DNA of 54,460 bases from Verrucomicrobiia bacterium (lineage in GTDB: Bacteria; Verrucomicrobiota; Verrucomicrobiia; Limisphaerales; UBA8199). Numbering within the stretch: position 1 is the first letter of the stretch; each line of letters opens with the position of its first letter. A program made the position numbers and the translations under genes. Where the stretch lies: positions 1-54,460 of the forward strand of contig DASYZB010000084.1 in NCBI GenBank assembly GCA_035946615.1. The letters are read 5' to 3'. Below, in pieces: positions 25,172-33,597 of this stretch. Under the pieces are notes generated by a model. It was not told the origin of the DNA, made no database searches, and saw only the letters and a list, made by a program, of their open reading frames with translations.

Positions 25172-25633
25172 GTGTTGGATTATCAAAACAAATTGGAAGC
25201 CGCGACCGACCGGCAATTAAAGGCCTTGCCGGCGCTGCTGGCGCCCCGTTCTTTGCGCGCGCAAGTGATGGCTGCCATTGAACGGCGAGCACAGGCGCCA
25301 TGGTATCGGCGGTCCTGGTCGATGTGGCCTCTGATACCGCGCATCGCCGCGTTGAGCGCCATGCTCCTGTTGTTCGGGGGGCTTTGTTTTGAGTTGTGGC
25401 GGCTGGATCAATATCAGGCGATCGCCACGGGCACGCACCAGGTCTCGCTGTGGCTCTCGAGCGCCGCGGCCATCTTGAATGTCATCGGGTCGCTTCTCAG
25501 TGCGGTTGTTGTCTTGCTGAAACATCTTGGCAACGGCGTGCTCCTTGGCTGTTTTGCCGCTTTGGCTCTGGCTTGGGCCATGTGCATGGGTTTGGGGTCG
25601 CTCTGCGTAAGGTTAGCGTTTGCGCGGCGTTAG
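25172..25633 (+). CDS. Small membrane protein, probable anti-sigma partner
   Basis: 153 residues. The soluble N-terminus (LEAATDRQLKALPALLAPRSLRAQVMAAIERRA) resembles the short cytoplasmic region of minimal anti-sigma factors but lacks a zinc-binding HxxxCxxC. About three membrane helices follow (IPRIAALSAMLLLFGGLCF; ILNVIGSLLSAVVVLL; GCFAALALAWAMCMGLGSLCV). The anti-sigma role is inferred from its place directly after the ECF sigma gene and from this topology. I know of no named family for it. Confidence 0.6.
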   Translation: MLDYQNKLEAATDRQLKALPALLAPRSLRAQVMAAIERRAQAPWYRRSWSMWPLIPRIAALSAMLLLFGGLCFELWRLDQYQAIATGTHQVSLWLSSAAAILNVIGSLLSAVVVLLKHLGNGVLLGCFAALALAWAMCMGLGSLCVRLAFARR

Positions 25634-25647
25634 GAAGATACAGTTTT

Positions 25648-27258
25648 ATGATTACAAAAAGCTCTTTTTTAAACTCGCGCCTAGCCGGGCTGCTCGCAGC
25701 CTTGATAGCTTTTGGCTTTATTCAGGCGCCTCTGATGGCGCAGTCCAACGATGACTTCCAAACCGGCGGCACCAACAACACCGGCGCGCAAGCCGAGCCG
25801 GCAGAGGCTGGGTCAAACAGTACAGCGCAGGCCAGTGAGAGTTCCGCGAGCGGGTTGGAAGCTCGTGGTGTCAATCGTGACGCATTGGTGTCGATCGGGC
25901 ACGATGTGGAACTGAAGGCGGGCGAGTCCGCTGAGGTGGTCGTTGTGGTTGGCGGCTCAGCCACCATTCACGGCAAAGTGCGTAGCGCGGTGACGGTGAT
26001 TGGCGGCAACGCGTATGTGGATGGGGAGGTAGGCGAGCAAGTCGTGGCCGTCATGGGCAACATCAAAATGGGAAAAGGCGGGTTGATTAAAGGCGATGCC
26101 GTGGCGGTGGGGGGCAAAATTGATGTCACCGAGGGTGGCTCGATCAAAGGGCAGGCCCAGGAAGTGGAGCTGGCCGGTGTGAAATTGCCCAAAATCCAAT
26201 GGCTGAAGAATTGGGTCATTCATTGCGCGCTCATGTTAAGGCCCCTTGCGCCCCAAGTCGGTTGGGTTTGGGTTGTGGCGGCGATTTTCCTGCTGTTCTA
26301 TCTCTTTCTCGCGGCGGTGTTTCCGGGGGCTGTGCAGTCCTGTGTGAACGAACTGAACCGGCGGCCAGCGACCACCTTCCTGATGGGTTTGCTGACCAAA
26401 CTCCTGCTGCCCTTGGTCCTGTTGATATTAATAGTCACCGTCATTGGAACGATAGTGGTCCCGTTCGTTTTGGTGGCCTTATTTCTGGGCGCAATTGTCG
26501 GCAAAGTGGGGTTGCTCGAATGGCTTGGCTTTAGAATTGGGCGGCTGTTTGGAGGCGGGGGTCTGCAGAAGCCGCTGGCGGCGTTGCTGGTGGGCTGGGT
26601 TGTTGTCACCTTGCTTTACATGGTGCCTGTGCTGGGGTTGCTGGTTCTGGGAGTTACCAGCATCTGGGGGTTAGGGGCCGCGGTGACCGCTGCCTTTGGC
26701 GGCATGCGCCGGGAGATGCCGGAAAGACCCGCGCCTCCGCAAATGCCCGTTGAAGAGTTTGTTCCAGCAGCGGCCACATTTGCCTCACCAACGGGCGCGT
26801 CCGCCGCCGCTATGGCGGCCCCCGAGGGGCAGAGCTCTTCGGCTACTATCCCGGCCCAACCACCCGTGATGCCGGAGGTCCTTGCCTATCCGCGCGCCGG
26901 TTTTTGGGAGCGCATGGGCGCCGGGTTCCTGGACGTGGTTCTCGTCTGCATTCTGGGGGCCGTGGTCCAACCGTTCGCGCCGCTGGTTGCTTTGGCCTAT
27001 TTCTCTGGGATGTGGGCCTGGAAGGGAACTACCATCGGGGGAATTGTTCTGGGACTCAAGGTGGTGCGAACCGACGGCCAACCGGTGACTTTCCTTGTCG
27101 CGCTTGTGCGTGGTCTGGCGGCGGCATTCTCGATTTTTGTGCTGTTCCTGGGGTTCTTATGGATTGCGTGGGACCACGAAAAGCAGGGCTGGCACGATAA
27201 GATTGCCGGCACAGTCGTCCTGCGCACGCCCCGAGGCACACCACTGGTTTGCCTTTAA
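25648..27258 (+). CDS. Membrane protein with bactofilin-like beta-repeat and RDD domain
   Basis: 536 residues from ATG 25648, 14 bases after the preceding stop. Reading further upstream would cross the membrane-protein gene in another frame. A signal peptide (LLAALIAFGFIQAPLMAQS) and a polar linker lead to a beta-helical repeat (about 85-165): VVVVGGSATIHGKV, VTVIGGNAYVDGEV, VVAVMGNIKMGKG, DAVAVGGKIDVTEGG. A multi-helix membrane section follows (about 190-350), then a Pro/Ala linker and a C-terminal RDD domain (GFWERMGAGFLDVVLV to HEKQGWHDKIAGTVV). The signal peptide would put the polymer-like repeat outside the cytoplasmic membrane. As last gene of the ECF operon it is the likely effector of an envelope response. 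Confidence 0.82.
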   Translation: MITKSSFLNSRLAGLLAALIAFGFIQAPLMAQSNDDFQTGGTNNTGAQAEPAEAGSNSTAQASESSASGLEARGVNRDALVSIGHDVELKAGESAEVVVVVGGSATIHGKVRSAVTVIGGNAYVDGEVGEQVVAVMGNIKMGKGGLIKGDAVAVGGKIDVTEGGSIKGQAQEVELAGVKLPKIQWLKNWVIHCALMLRPLAPQVGWVWVVAAIFLLFYLFLAAVFPGAVQSCVNELNRRPATTFLMGLLTKLLLPLVLLILIVTVIGTIVVPFVLVALFLGAIVGKVGLLEWLGFRIGRLFGGGGLQKPLAALLVGWVVVTLLYMVPVLGLLVLGVTSIWGLGAAVTAAFGGMRREMPERPAPPQMPVEEFVPAAATFASPTGASAAAMAAPEGQSSSATIPAQPPVMPEVLAYPRAGFWERMGAGFLDVVLVCILGAVVQPFAPLVALAYFSGMWAWKGTTIGGIVLGLKVVRTDGQPVTFLVALVRGLAAAFSIFVLFLGFLWIAWDHEKQGWHDKIAGTVVLRTPRGTPLVCL

Positions 27259-27351
27259 GCAGAAGCGCTTCGGATTCGTTCCGGCGTTGCAAAACACCAG
27301 CGCCGTCCCTAACATCCCGCTTGACCCGGGCCAGACAAGCCACGGGTTGCG

Positions 27352-28134
27352 ATGGCAGATTACAAAGTAAAATTCGACGTTTTTGAAGGGCCGCTCGACT
27401 TGCTCCTGTACTTGATCAAAAAGGAGGAAGTGGACATTTACGAGGTCAACCTGACCAGTCTGGCCACGCAATTTATCCAGTACATCGAGACCATGCGCCT
27501 GCTGGACCTGGAAATCGCAGGCGAGTTCCTCGTTATGGCGGCCACGCTCATGTATATCAAAAGCCGCGAACTCCTGCCTGTCGATCAACAGGTGCAGACC
27601 GAAGGCGAGGATGAAGGCCAGGACCCGCGCTGGGAACTCATCCGCCAACTCGTGGAATACAAAAAGTTCAAGGACGCTGCCGCCCAGCTTGCTGTGCTGG
27701 AAGACCGGCAGGAGCAGGTATTCCCGCGCGCCCCGGTCAAATTGGAATTTGACTCCCACGAGCCTCGCCGGGCAGATGCCTCCATTTTTGACCTGCTCAA
27801 TGCCGTCAACGCGGTCCTGCAACGCCTGGCCCAGCGCCCTGAGCAGCGCGATATTTTCGAAGATAAATGGTCGGTCAGCGAAAAGATCGAATCCCTCCTT
27901 CGCGCCATAGCCGAACGTGGGCGCCTGAGGTTCTCGGAATTGTTTGCCAACGTCGCAAGCCGGGCCGAAGTGGTGGTGATATTCCTGGCCCTGCTCGAAT
28001 TGATCAGGCTCAAACAACTGGCCGCCACTCAACTGGAACCCTTCGGCGAGATTGAAATCTGCCGGGTCGAAGCGCCTCCGCTAGACCCAACCACCACCCC
28101 TGGGACCTTGGTCCCCGCCCACCATCCCGCTTAG
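27352..28134 (+). CDS. scpA: Segregation and condensation protein A
   Basis: 260 residues of ScpA, the kleisin that bridges Smc heads and works with ScpB in chromosome condensation and segregation. The N-terminus is diagnostic (YKVKFDVFEGPLDLLLYLIKKEEVDIYEV), followed by FLVMAATLMYIKSRELLP. The C-terminal winged helix includes FSELFANVASRAEVVVIFLALLELIRLKQL. The length is normal. scpB begins 2 nt after its stop. Confidence 0.96.
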   Translation: MADYKVKFDVFEGPLDLLLYLIKKEEVDIYEVNLTSLATQFIQYIETMRLLDLEIAGEFLVMAATLMYIKSRELLPVDQQVQTEGEDEGQDPRWELIRQLVEYKKFKDAAAQLAVLEDRQEQVFPRAPVKLEFDSHEPRRADASIFDLLNAVNAVLQRLAQRPEQRDIFEDKWSVSEKIESLLRAIAERGRLRFSELFANVASRAEVVVIFLALLELIRLKQLAATQLEPFGEIEICRVEAPPLDPTTTPGTLVPAHHPA

Positions 28135-28135
28135 C

Positions 28136-28867
28136 ATGGAACTCAAATTCATTTTGGAAGCCATCCTTTTTTCGGCCCAAAAACCGCTCAGCATTAAGGA
28201 GCTGCGGGATATCTTTGCCGCAGCGGTGGAACACGCCGAAGGAAACGACACCGTGCGCGGGTTAAAAAAGGTCAAGGAAGAGCAACTGACTGGCGCCCTT
28301 GAAGAACTGGCGCGGGAACACGAGGGGGCGAATCGTTCTTACCGCCTTGTCTGCGTGGCCGGCTCGTGGCAATTCGTTACTCAACCGGATTACGCGCCGT
28401 GGCTCAAGGCGCTCGTGGGACACCGGGCCCGTCCGCCGCGTCTTTCTCAGCCGGCGCTGGAAACCCTGGCCATTATTGCCTATCGCCAACCCTTGACCCG
28501 CGCCGAAATCGAACAAGTCCGCGGAGTGGCAGTGGATGGTGTCATGCAAACCCTTCTGGAACGCGGGCTCATCGAGCAACTGGGGCGCGCCGAGGTGGTC
28601 GGCCGGCCCATGACTTACGGCACGACTTCTCAATTCCTGGAGTACTTCGGGATGCGGAACCTGGAAGACCTGCCGGCCGCCGACGAGTTGCGCCGCATCC
28701 CCATTACCAAGCCCGAGAGCCTGGCCACGGTGGACCCCGGTCTGGCGACCGCGCCGCCCGAGCAGCTCTCCTTGCCCGCCACGCAACCGGAGGCCGAACA
28801 TCTCCAAGGGCCGAACGCTGCCACCCCCCCACCTGCTGGCGCCTCGCCGGAACAATCGCCCTCGTGA
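28136..28867 (+). CDS. scpB: Segregation and condensation protein B
   Basis: 243 residues with the two winged-helix domains of ScpB: N-terminal ELKFILEAILFSAQKPLSIKEL, then the signature LETLAIIAYRQPLTRAEIEQVRGV and VGRPMTYGTTSQFLEYFGM. A Pro/Gln/Ala-rich tail of about 45 residues (PPEQLSLPATQPEAEH onward) extends past the conserved core. Its stop overlaps the GTG start of pheA (GTGA), so translation of the two is coupled. Confidence 0.95.
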   Translation: MELKFILEAILFSAQKPLSIKELRDIFAAAVEHAEGNDTVRGLKKVKEEQLTGALEELAREHEGANRSYRLVCVAGSWQFVTQPDYAPWLKALVGHRARPPRLSQPALETLAIIAYRQPLTRAEIEQVRGVAVDGVMQTLLERGLIEQLGRAEVVGRPMTYGTTSQFLEYFGMRNLEDLPAADELRRIPITKPESLATVDPGLATAPPEQLSLPATQPEAEHLQGPNAATPPPAGASPEQSPS

Positions 28868-29925
28868 ATATCCCCGAACATCGCAAGGCCATCGATAAAC
28901 TCGACGCCCATATCATCAAGCTCCTGAACGAGCGCACCCGGCACGTCCTGAGCATAGGGGAAATCAAACTCAAGGCGGGCGAGGAAATCTATGTGCCACA
29001 CCGGGAGCAGGCGGTGCTCAAGCGCATTTGCCGGCTGAACGGCGGTCCGATGACCAACGAGTCGCTCGGGGCGGTTTATCGCGAGATCATGTCCAGCGCA
29101 CTCTCTCTTGAAAAGTCCATGAAGGTGGCTTACCTGGGGCCCGAGGCCACTTTCACCCACCAGGCAGCCATCCGGCGATTTGGGTCGAGCTTGCGCTACT
29201 CGTCGCAAAAGACCATCGCCGATGTGTTCACCGAGGTGAGCAAGAAACGCGCGGAATACGGTGTTGTGCCAGTCGAGAACTCGACGGAAGGCGTGGTGAC
29301 CCACACACTGGATATGTTTGTGGACAGCGATTTGAAAATTGTCGCTCAGATTATCCTGCCGGTGCAGCATTGTCTCCTGAGCAACTGGCCCAGGTCCCAG
29401 CTTCGCAAGCTCTTTGGCCATCCGCAGTCGCTGGGTCAATGCCGCGTCTGGCTTCAGAACAACCTCCCGCGAGTCGAGATTATCGAGACCTCCTCGAACG
29501 CGCGTTCGGCTGAATTGGCCGTCCATGAGAAAGGCACTGCCGCCATCGCCGGCCTCCTCGCAGCGGAGAAGTATCATTTGGGCGTATTGGAATATGACAT
29601 ACAGGACAACGCGGCCAATGCCACGCGGTTCCTGGTCCTTGGGCGCCTATGCGGTCCCCCGACTGGCCGGGACCGCACGAGCATCATGATCAGCATCACC
29701 GATAAGGTGGGCGCCCTGCACAGCGCCCTGGCGGCCTTCCGCCGCTACCGGATTAACATGACAAAAATTGAGTCGCGGCCCAGCAAACGCAAGGCCTGGG
29801 AATACTTCTTCTTTATTGATTGCGACGGCCACATCCAGCAGAACAAAGTGCAAAATGCCCTGCAGCACCTGGGTGAGCACTGCAATTTTGTAAAAGTCCT
29901 CGGCTCCTATCCCAACAGCGACTAG
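28864..29925 (+). CDS. pheA: Chorismate mutase/prephenate dehydratase (P-protein)
   Basis: 353 residues starting at GTG 28864, overlapping the scpB stop. Three domains appear in order. An AroQ chorismate mutase spans about 1-85 (RKAIDKLDAHIIKLLNERT, with IYVPHREQAVL). Prephenate dehydratase spans about 90-265 (VAYLGPEATFTHQAA, VPVENSTEGVV, and the TRF motif in NATRFLVLG). An ACT domain at about 275-350 carries the Phe-binding ESRP motif (MTKIESRPSKRKAWEYFFF). It makes phenylpyruvate from chorismate and should be feedback-inhibited by phenylalanine. All key motifs are intact. Confidence 0.96.
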   Translation: MNIPEHRKAIDKLDAHIIKLLNERTRHVLSIGEIKLKAGEEIYVPHREQAVLKRICRLNGGPMTNESLGAVYREIMSSALSLEKSMKVAYLGPEATFTHQAAIRRFGSSLRYSSQKTIADVFTEVSKKRAEYGVVPVENSTEGVVTHTLDMFVDSDLKIVAQIILPVQHCLLSNWPRSQLRKLFGHPQSLGQCRVWLQNNLPRVEIIETSSNARSAELAVHEKGTAAIAGLLAAEKYHLGVLEYDIQDNAANATRFLVLGRLCGPPTGRDRTSIMISITDKVGALHSALAAFRRYRINMTKIESRPSKRKAWEYFFFIDCDGHIQQNKVQNALQHLGEHCNFVKVLGSYPNSD

Positions 29926-29927
29926 CA

Positions 29928-30899
29928 ATGCGCCATCTCATTAGGGCCCGGAAAGTTTTTGACATCGAGTTGGCGGCGCTCAAGGCAGTGCGCGCCCAAC
30001 TGGACGGCGAGTTTAGCGAGGCTGTGGACCTGATTGTCGAAACGCTCCGCGCTCGCGGCAAGGTGGTTGTCGCCGGCATCGGCAAATCGGGCAATATCGG
30101 TCAGAAGATAGCCGCTACTCTCACCAGCACCGGTTCGACCAGCGTGGTGTTAAATAGCGTGGATGCGCTGCATGGGGATTTAGGGATTCTCAACGATGGG
30201 GATGTGGCTCTGGTGTTGAGCTACTCGGGGGAAACGGAGGAATTGCTCAACCTCTTGCCGGCATTGAAGCGCTTTCCGCTTAAAATAATCGCCATGACCG
30301 GCGCGCCCAAATCGTCCCTGGCTCGGCACAGCAACCTGGTCCTCAACGTGCGCGTGCCCAAAGAGGCCTGCCCTTTCAACCTTGCCCCAACCGCCAGCAC
30401 AACCGCTATGCTCGTGATGGGCGATGCCCTCGCCATGGCTGTCCTCCAGGCCCGCGGTTTCAAGCAACAGGACTTTGCCCGCTTCCATCCTTCGGGCGCC
30501 ATTGGCCGGGCAATGCTCGTGAAGGTGGAGGAGATCATGCGGACCGGGCCGCGCAATGCTGTGGCGGACCAGCACGCGACCGTGCATGAAGGCTTGCTGT
30601 TGATGACCCAGGCCAAGTCCGGCAGCCTGAGTGTGGTCGGCGCCCGCGGCAAACTGGTGGGCGTCTTCACCGACGGGGATTTCCGCCGCCGCATGACCGA
30701 GGATGGACACCTGTTGACCCAGCCTTTGAAACAGGTCATGACCCCCAACCCGGTCTGCATTCGACAGGAGGCGCTGGCGGTGGAGGCTTTGAAGATTTTT
30801 AACGAACGCAATATTGACGACTTGATCGTCGTTAACGCCCGGTGCGAACCTGTGGGGCTGGTGGATTCGCAAGACCTGCCCAAATTGAAGCTGATGTGA
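29928..30899 (+). CDS. kdsD: Arabinose-5-phosphate isomerase (KdsD/KpsF)
   Basis: 323 residues: an N-terminal SIS sugar-isomerase domain (GKVVVAGIGKSGNIGQKIAATLTSTG; VLSYSGETEELLNLLP; FNLAPTASTTAML) and a tandem CBS pair from about residue 205 (EIMRTGPRNAVADQ; VMTPNPVCIRQEAL). It converts ribulose-5-phosphate to arabinose-5-phosphate, the first step of Kdo synthesis, implying a Gram-negative LPS-type envelope. It starts 2 nt after pheA and appears to be the last gene of the scpA-scpB-pheA-kdsD operon. Confidence 0.95.
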   Translation: MRHLIRARKVFDIELAALKAVRAQLDGEFSEAVDLIVETLRARGKVVVAGIGKSGNIGQKIAATLTSTGSTSVVLNSVDALHGDLGILNDGDVALVLSYSGETEELLNLLPALKRFPLKIIAMTGAPKSSLARHSNLVLNVRVPKEACPFNLAPTASTTAMLVMGDALAMAVLQARGFKQQDFARFHPSGAIGRAMLVKVEEIMRTGPRNAVADQHATVHEGLLLMTQAKSGSLSVVGARGKLVGVFTDGDFRRRMTEDGHLLTQPLKQVMTPNPVCIRQEALAVEALKIFNERNIDDLIVVNARCEPVGLVDSQDLPKLKLM

Positions 30900-30909
30900 T
30901 ACTGAATGT

Positions 30910-31677
30910 ATGAAAAACCCCAAGCTCCTGCTTACCATAGCAGGTCTGCTCACCTTCACCGCGTGCTCTCTCGGCCAACCCACTAATCCCAACTCGCCCC
31001 CAATGCAAACCGCCAAACTTTTCACCTTCCGGCAAACCCAACGCCTTAAAATCAATTACCTGCTGTTTTTGCCCAAGAGCTATAAAGATGCCGCACGGAA
31101 ACGATGGCCTTTGATCTTTTTCCTTCACGGCGCCGGCGAACGCGGGTCCGATGTGTGGAAGGTCGCAGCTCATGGCCCTCCAAAGCGTGTCACTCAAGAC
31201 CCGGATTTCCCGTTCATCGTCCTCTCTCCTCAGTGCCCCGAGAACCAGGTTTGGTCCAGAGAACCTTTGCTCGGACTCCTGGACGCGATCACGCATCAAT
31301 ACGCTGTAGATACGAGCCGCATCTATTTAACTGGCCTCAGCATGGGCGGTTACTGCACGTGGGACCTAGGTTTGGCTTACCCGGAGAAGTTCGCCGCCAT
31401 CGTCCCAATCTGCGGCGGAGGCGAATTGATCAACGTCCTGCTCGCCAACGGCGAAGAAGCCAAAGCCCTTAAGACCCTGGGTATTTGGGCATTTCATGGA
31501 GGCAAAGACCCGACTGTGCCGCTCGAAGAATCTGAGCGGATGGTCACCCTGCTCAAACGGTTCGGAATCCCGGATGTGAAGTTAACGGTGTACCCCGAGG
31601 CCGGTCATGATGCTTGGACCGAAACTTACAATAACCCCGCTCTTTACGAATGGCTGCTCGAACACCGCAGACCATAA
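30910..31677 (+). CDS. Secreted alpha/beta-hydrolase (PHB-depolymerase/phospholipase-like esterase)
   Basis: 255 residues with an export signal (LLLTIAGLLTFTACSLGQ; the Cys in FTACS might also be lipidated). The oxyanion region is FFLHGAGERG, the nucleophile Ser lies in GLSMGG, the acidic residue in HGGKDPTVP and the His in EAGHDAW. This matches the LpqC/phospholipase-carboxylesterase-like secreted esterases common near polysaccharide-use genes. The substrate is unknown. It starts 10 bases after kdsD but is functionally unrelated to it. Confidence 0.87.
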   Translation: MKNPKLLLTIAGLLTFTACSLGQPTNPNSPPMQTAKLFTFRQTQRLKINYLLFLPKSYKDAARKRWPLIFFLHGAGERGSDVWKVAAHGPPKRVTQDPDFPFIVLSPQCPENQVWSREPLLGLLDAITHQYAVDTSRIYLTGLSMGGYCTWDLGLAYPEKFAAIVPICGGGELINVLLANGEEAKALKTLGIWAFHGGKDPTVPLEESERMVTLLKRFGIPDVKLTVYPEAGHDAWTETYNNPALYEWLLEHRRP

Positions 31678-32020
31678 CGGGAACCCTTTTTTTAGCGTTC
31701 GATTAGCGAATTTCAAGGAGAGGGCTGGCGGCCCCAGTTCCCGGTTGTACGAGCCTGGTTTACGCCGCCAGCCCCAAACTTCACAACCAAACACGACCAA
31801 ATTGTGACAGTCGCTGGACTCCCTTTTTAATCCTTTTACGGCTGTTTGTGAAGTGTGCGTTTCAACGCACACCCCCTCGATCTCACATTCAGGGGAAGCT
31901 CAGGTTCCGGGACCATTGATAAGGGGCCAGAGGTCAGGTGTCCTGAATCATACCGCGGTCCATCCAAGTGTTGCACATGCTGACGATAGAACGTCAAAAT
32001 GATCCGGACAAAAATTCAGA
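31678..32020. other. Intergenic region with one hairpin
   Basis: No gene is recognised. A 11-bp inverted repeat, GGGCTGGCGGC (31722-31732) and GCCGCCAGCCC (31764-31774), follows the esterase stop by about 45 bases. It lacks a T run directly after the right arm, so I do not call it a terminator. The segment ends at the promoter-like sequence at 32021. Confidence 0.5.
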
Positions 32021-32048
32021 TTGAGAAATTCCTTTAACTCTCTATAAG
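32021..32048 (+). promoter_or_regulatory. Candidate sigma-70 promoter
   Basis: TTGAGA (32021-32026) and TATAAG (32043-32048) are separated by 16 bases, about 52 bases upstream of the Tat-exported oxidoreductase gene. This is one of the better consensus matches in the window. No operator is visible. Confidence 0.45.
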
Positions 32049-32099
32049 GGATGAACAAAGCATCACCAGAATGCGTCAGACGACCATATCAATCCAATT

Positions 32100-33482
32100 A
32101 TGAAGACACTGACTCGGCGTGAGTTTATCAAGCGCACTTCGGCGACCGCCGGCGCGGCGGCCATTACCTTTCCCTTCGTGGGAAACGTCCTGGGGGCCAA
32201 TGACCGCATCCAGATCGCCTGTATTGGCGTAGGGGGAAAAGGTGACAGCGACAGCAGCGATGCCTCCCGCTGCGGGGGGGCCATTGTGGCCATGTGCGAT
32301 GTGGACCGCAACAACCTGGACGCGAAGGCCAAGCAGTTTCCGCAAGCCAAGCAATTTCAAGATTATCGAAAGCTTTTCGATGAAATGGCCAACAGCTTCG
32401 ATGCCGTAACCGTCTCCATCCCCGACCACAACCACGGCATGGCCGCCTCGCTGGCCATGAAGCTGGGCAAACATTGCTTCTGCCAAAAACCATTGACCCA
32501 GACGGTTTTTGAGGCCCGCACCCTGCGCAAGCTGGCTAATGAAAAGAAACTGGCCACCCAAATGGGCAACCAGGGCAGCGCTTCGAGCGGCTTGCGCCGC
32601 GCCGTCGAGGTTGTCCAAGCCGGCGTTATCGGCACCCCCCACGAGTTGCATGTCTGGACCAACCGCCCCATTTGGCCCCAGGGCATCAACCGGCCTCCGG
32701 GCCAAGATCCTGTTCCGCCCAATTTGGATTGGAACGTTTGGCTCGGCCCCGCTCGCGAGCGGCCCTACAAGCAGGATGTTTATAACCCGTTCAAGTGGCG
32801 CGGCTGGTTCGATTTTGGGACTGGCGCCTTGGGCGACATGGCCTGCCATACGGTCAACATGCCCTTCCGCGCCCTCAAGCTTGGCTACCCCAACGTCGTT
32901 GAATGCGAGGTTGCTTCCCGAATGTACCCCGAAACATTCCCAAAGACTGCTCGCATCCGGTTCGAGTTCCCAGAACGCGAGGGGTTGCCTCCGCTCAAAT
33001 TCTGGTGGTATGACGGCAATCCAGGCGACCCATTGCACCCCTTGCGCCCACCGGCAGATGCCACCAAAGAAATCGTCGCCACCATGGGCAGCCCGCCCGA
33101 AAGCGGCGCCCTTATTATCGGTGACAAAGGCAAGTTGTTCTCACCCGATGATTACGGCGAAAGATTCTTAATCGCCCTCAAGGGCCAGGATGAGCTGCGC
33201 CAAGGCGAGCAGGTCGAGGCCTGCAAAGCTGTCCCGCAGACCATCCCTCGCTCACCTGGTCACATGGAGGAATGGTTCCGCATGATGAAAGAGGGCACAC
33301 CCTCCTATTCCAATTTCGATATCGCGGCTTATTTGACGGAGATCATCCTGCTGGGCTGCATCGCGGTGCGCGTCGGCGAAGGCATGCGCATGGATTGGGA
33401 CGGCCCGAATATGCGTTCCACCAACCTGCCTGAAGCCGAGCGTTTCGTTCGCCGTCAGAACCGAGCCGGTTGGGAGGCCTGA
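32100..33482 (+). CDS. Tat-exported Gfo/Idh/MocA-family oxidoreductase
   Basis: 460 residues. The N-terminus is a twin-arginine signal (TRREFIKRTSATAGAAAITFPFVG). The Rossmann fold follows (IQIACIGVGGKGDSD, AMCDVD), with the dinucleotide motif CQKPLTQT in place of the commoner EKP and the substrate-side HNHGMAA. The C-terminal domain contains WRGWFDFGTGALGDMACHTVNMPFRALKL, typical of the large Verrucomicrobia/Planctomycetes family of exported sugar dehydrogenases. These are thought to oxidise or epimerise glycosides, sometimes through 3-keto intermediates. The DUF1080 hydrolase at 49364 would be a plausible partner. Confidence 0.92.
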   Translation: MKTLTRREFIKRTSATAGAAAITFPFVGNVLGANDRIQIACIGVGGKGDSDSSDASRCGGAIVAMCDVDRNNLDAKAKQFPQAKQFQDYRKLFDEMANSFDAVTVSIPDHNHGMAASLAMKLGKHCFCQKPLTQTVFEARTLRKLANEKKLATQMGNQGSASSGLRRAVEVVQAGVIGTPHELHVWTNRPIWPQGINRPPGQDPVPPNLDWNVWLGPARERPYKQDVYNPFKWRGWFDFGTGALGDMACHTVNMPFRALKLGYPNVVECEVASRMYPETFPKTARIRFEFPEREGLPPLKFWWYDGNPGDPLHPLRPPADATKEIVATMGSPPESGALIIGDKGKLFSPDDYGERFLIALKGQDELRQGEQVEACKAVPQTIPRSPGHMEEWFRMMKEGTPSYSNFDIAAYLTEIILLGCIAVRVGEGMRMDWDGPNMRSTNLPEAERFVRRQNRAGWEA

Positions 33483-33499
33483 GGCGCAGCAACCGAAGA

Positions 33500-33546
33500 G
33501 CGCGTCGTTTTGGACTGCGGCAGCCCTCTGCCGCTTTAGGGCGCCA
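33500..33546. repeat. Dispersed intergenic repeat with TTGGACTGC core
   Basis: Just after the oxidoreductase stop lies GCGCGTCGTTTTGGACTGCG, then a 7-bp hairpin GCGGCAG/CTGCCGC (33517-33534). The same core, GCGCG...TTGGACTGC, recurs at about 42484-42506 and, inverted, at about 24320-24345. This points to a small repeat family in gaps between genes. Borders are approximate. Confidence 0.5.
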
Positions 33547-33597
33547 CTGTGCGTGGCTTGATAGCAAAGTGACTTGCGGGCAGTGCACGCGGAATCA

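Noticed and set aside
31722-31774. Inverted repeat after the esterase as a terminator
   Set aside because: The 11-bp stem has a loop of about 31 bases and no T run follows on either strand, so it is reported only as a hairpin.
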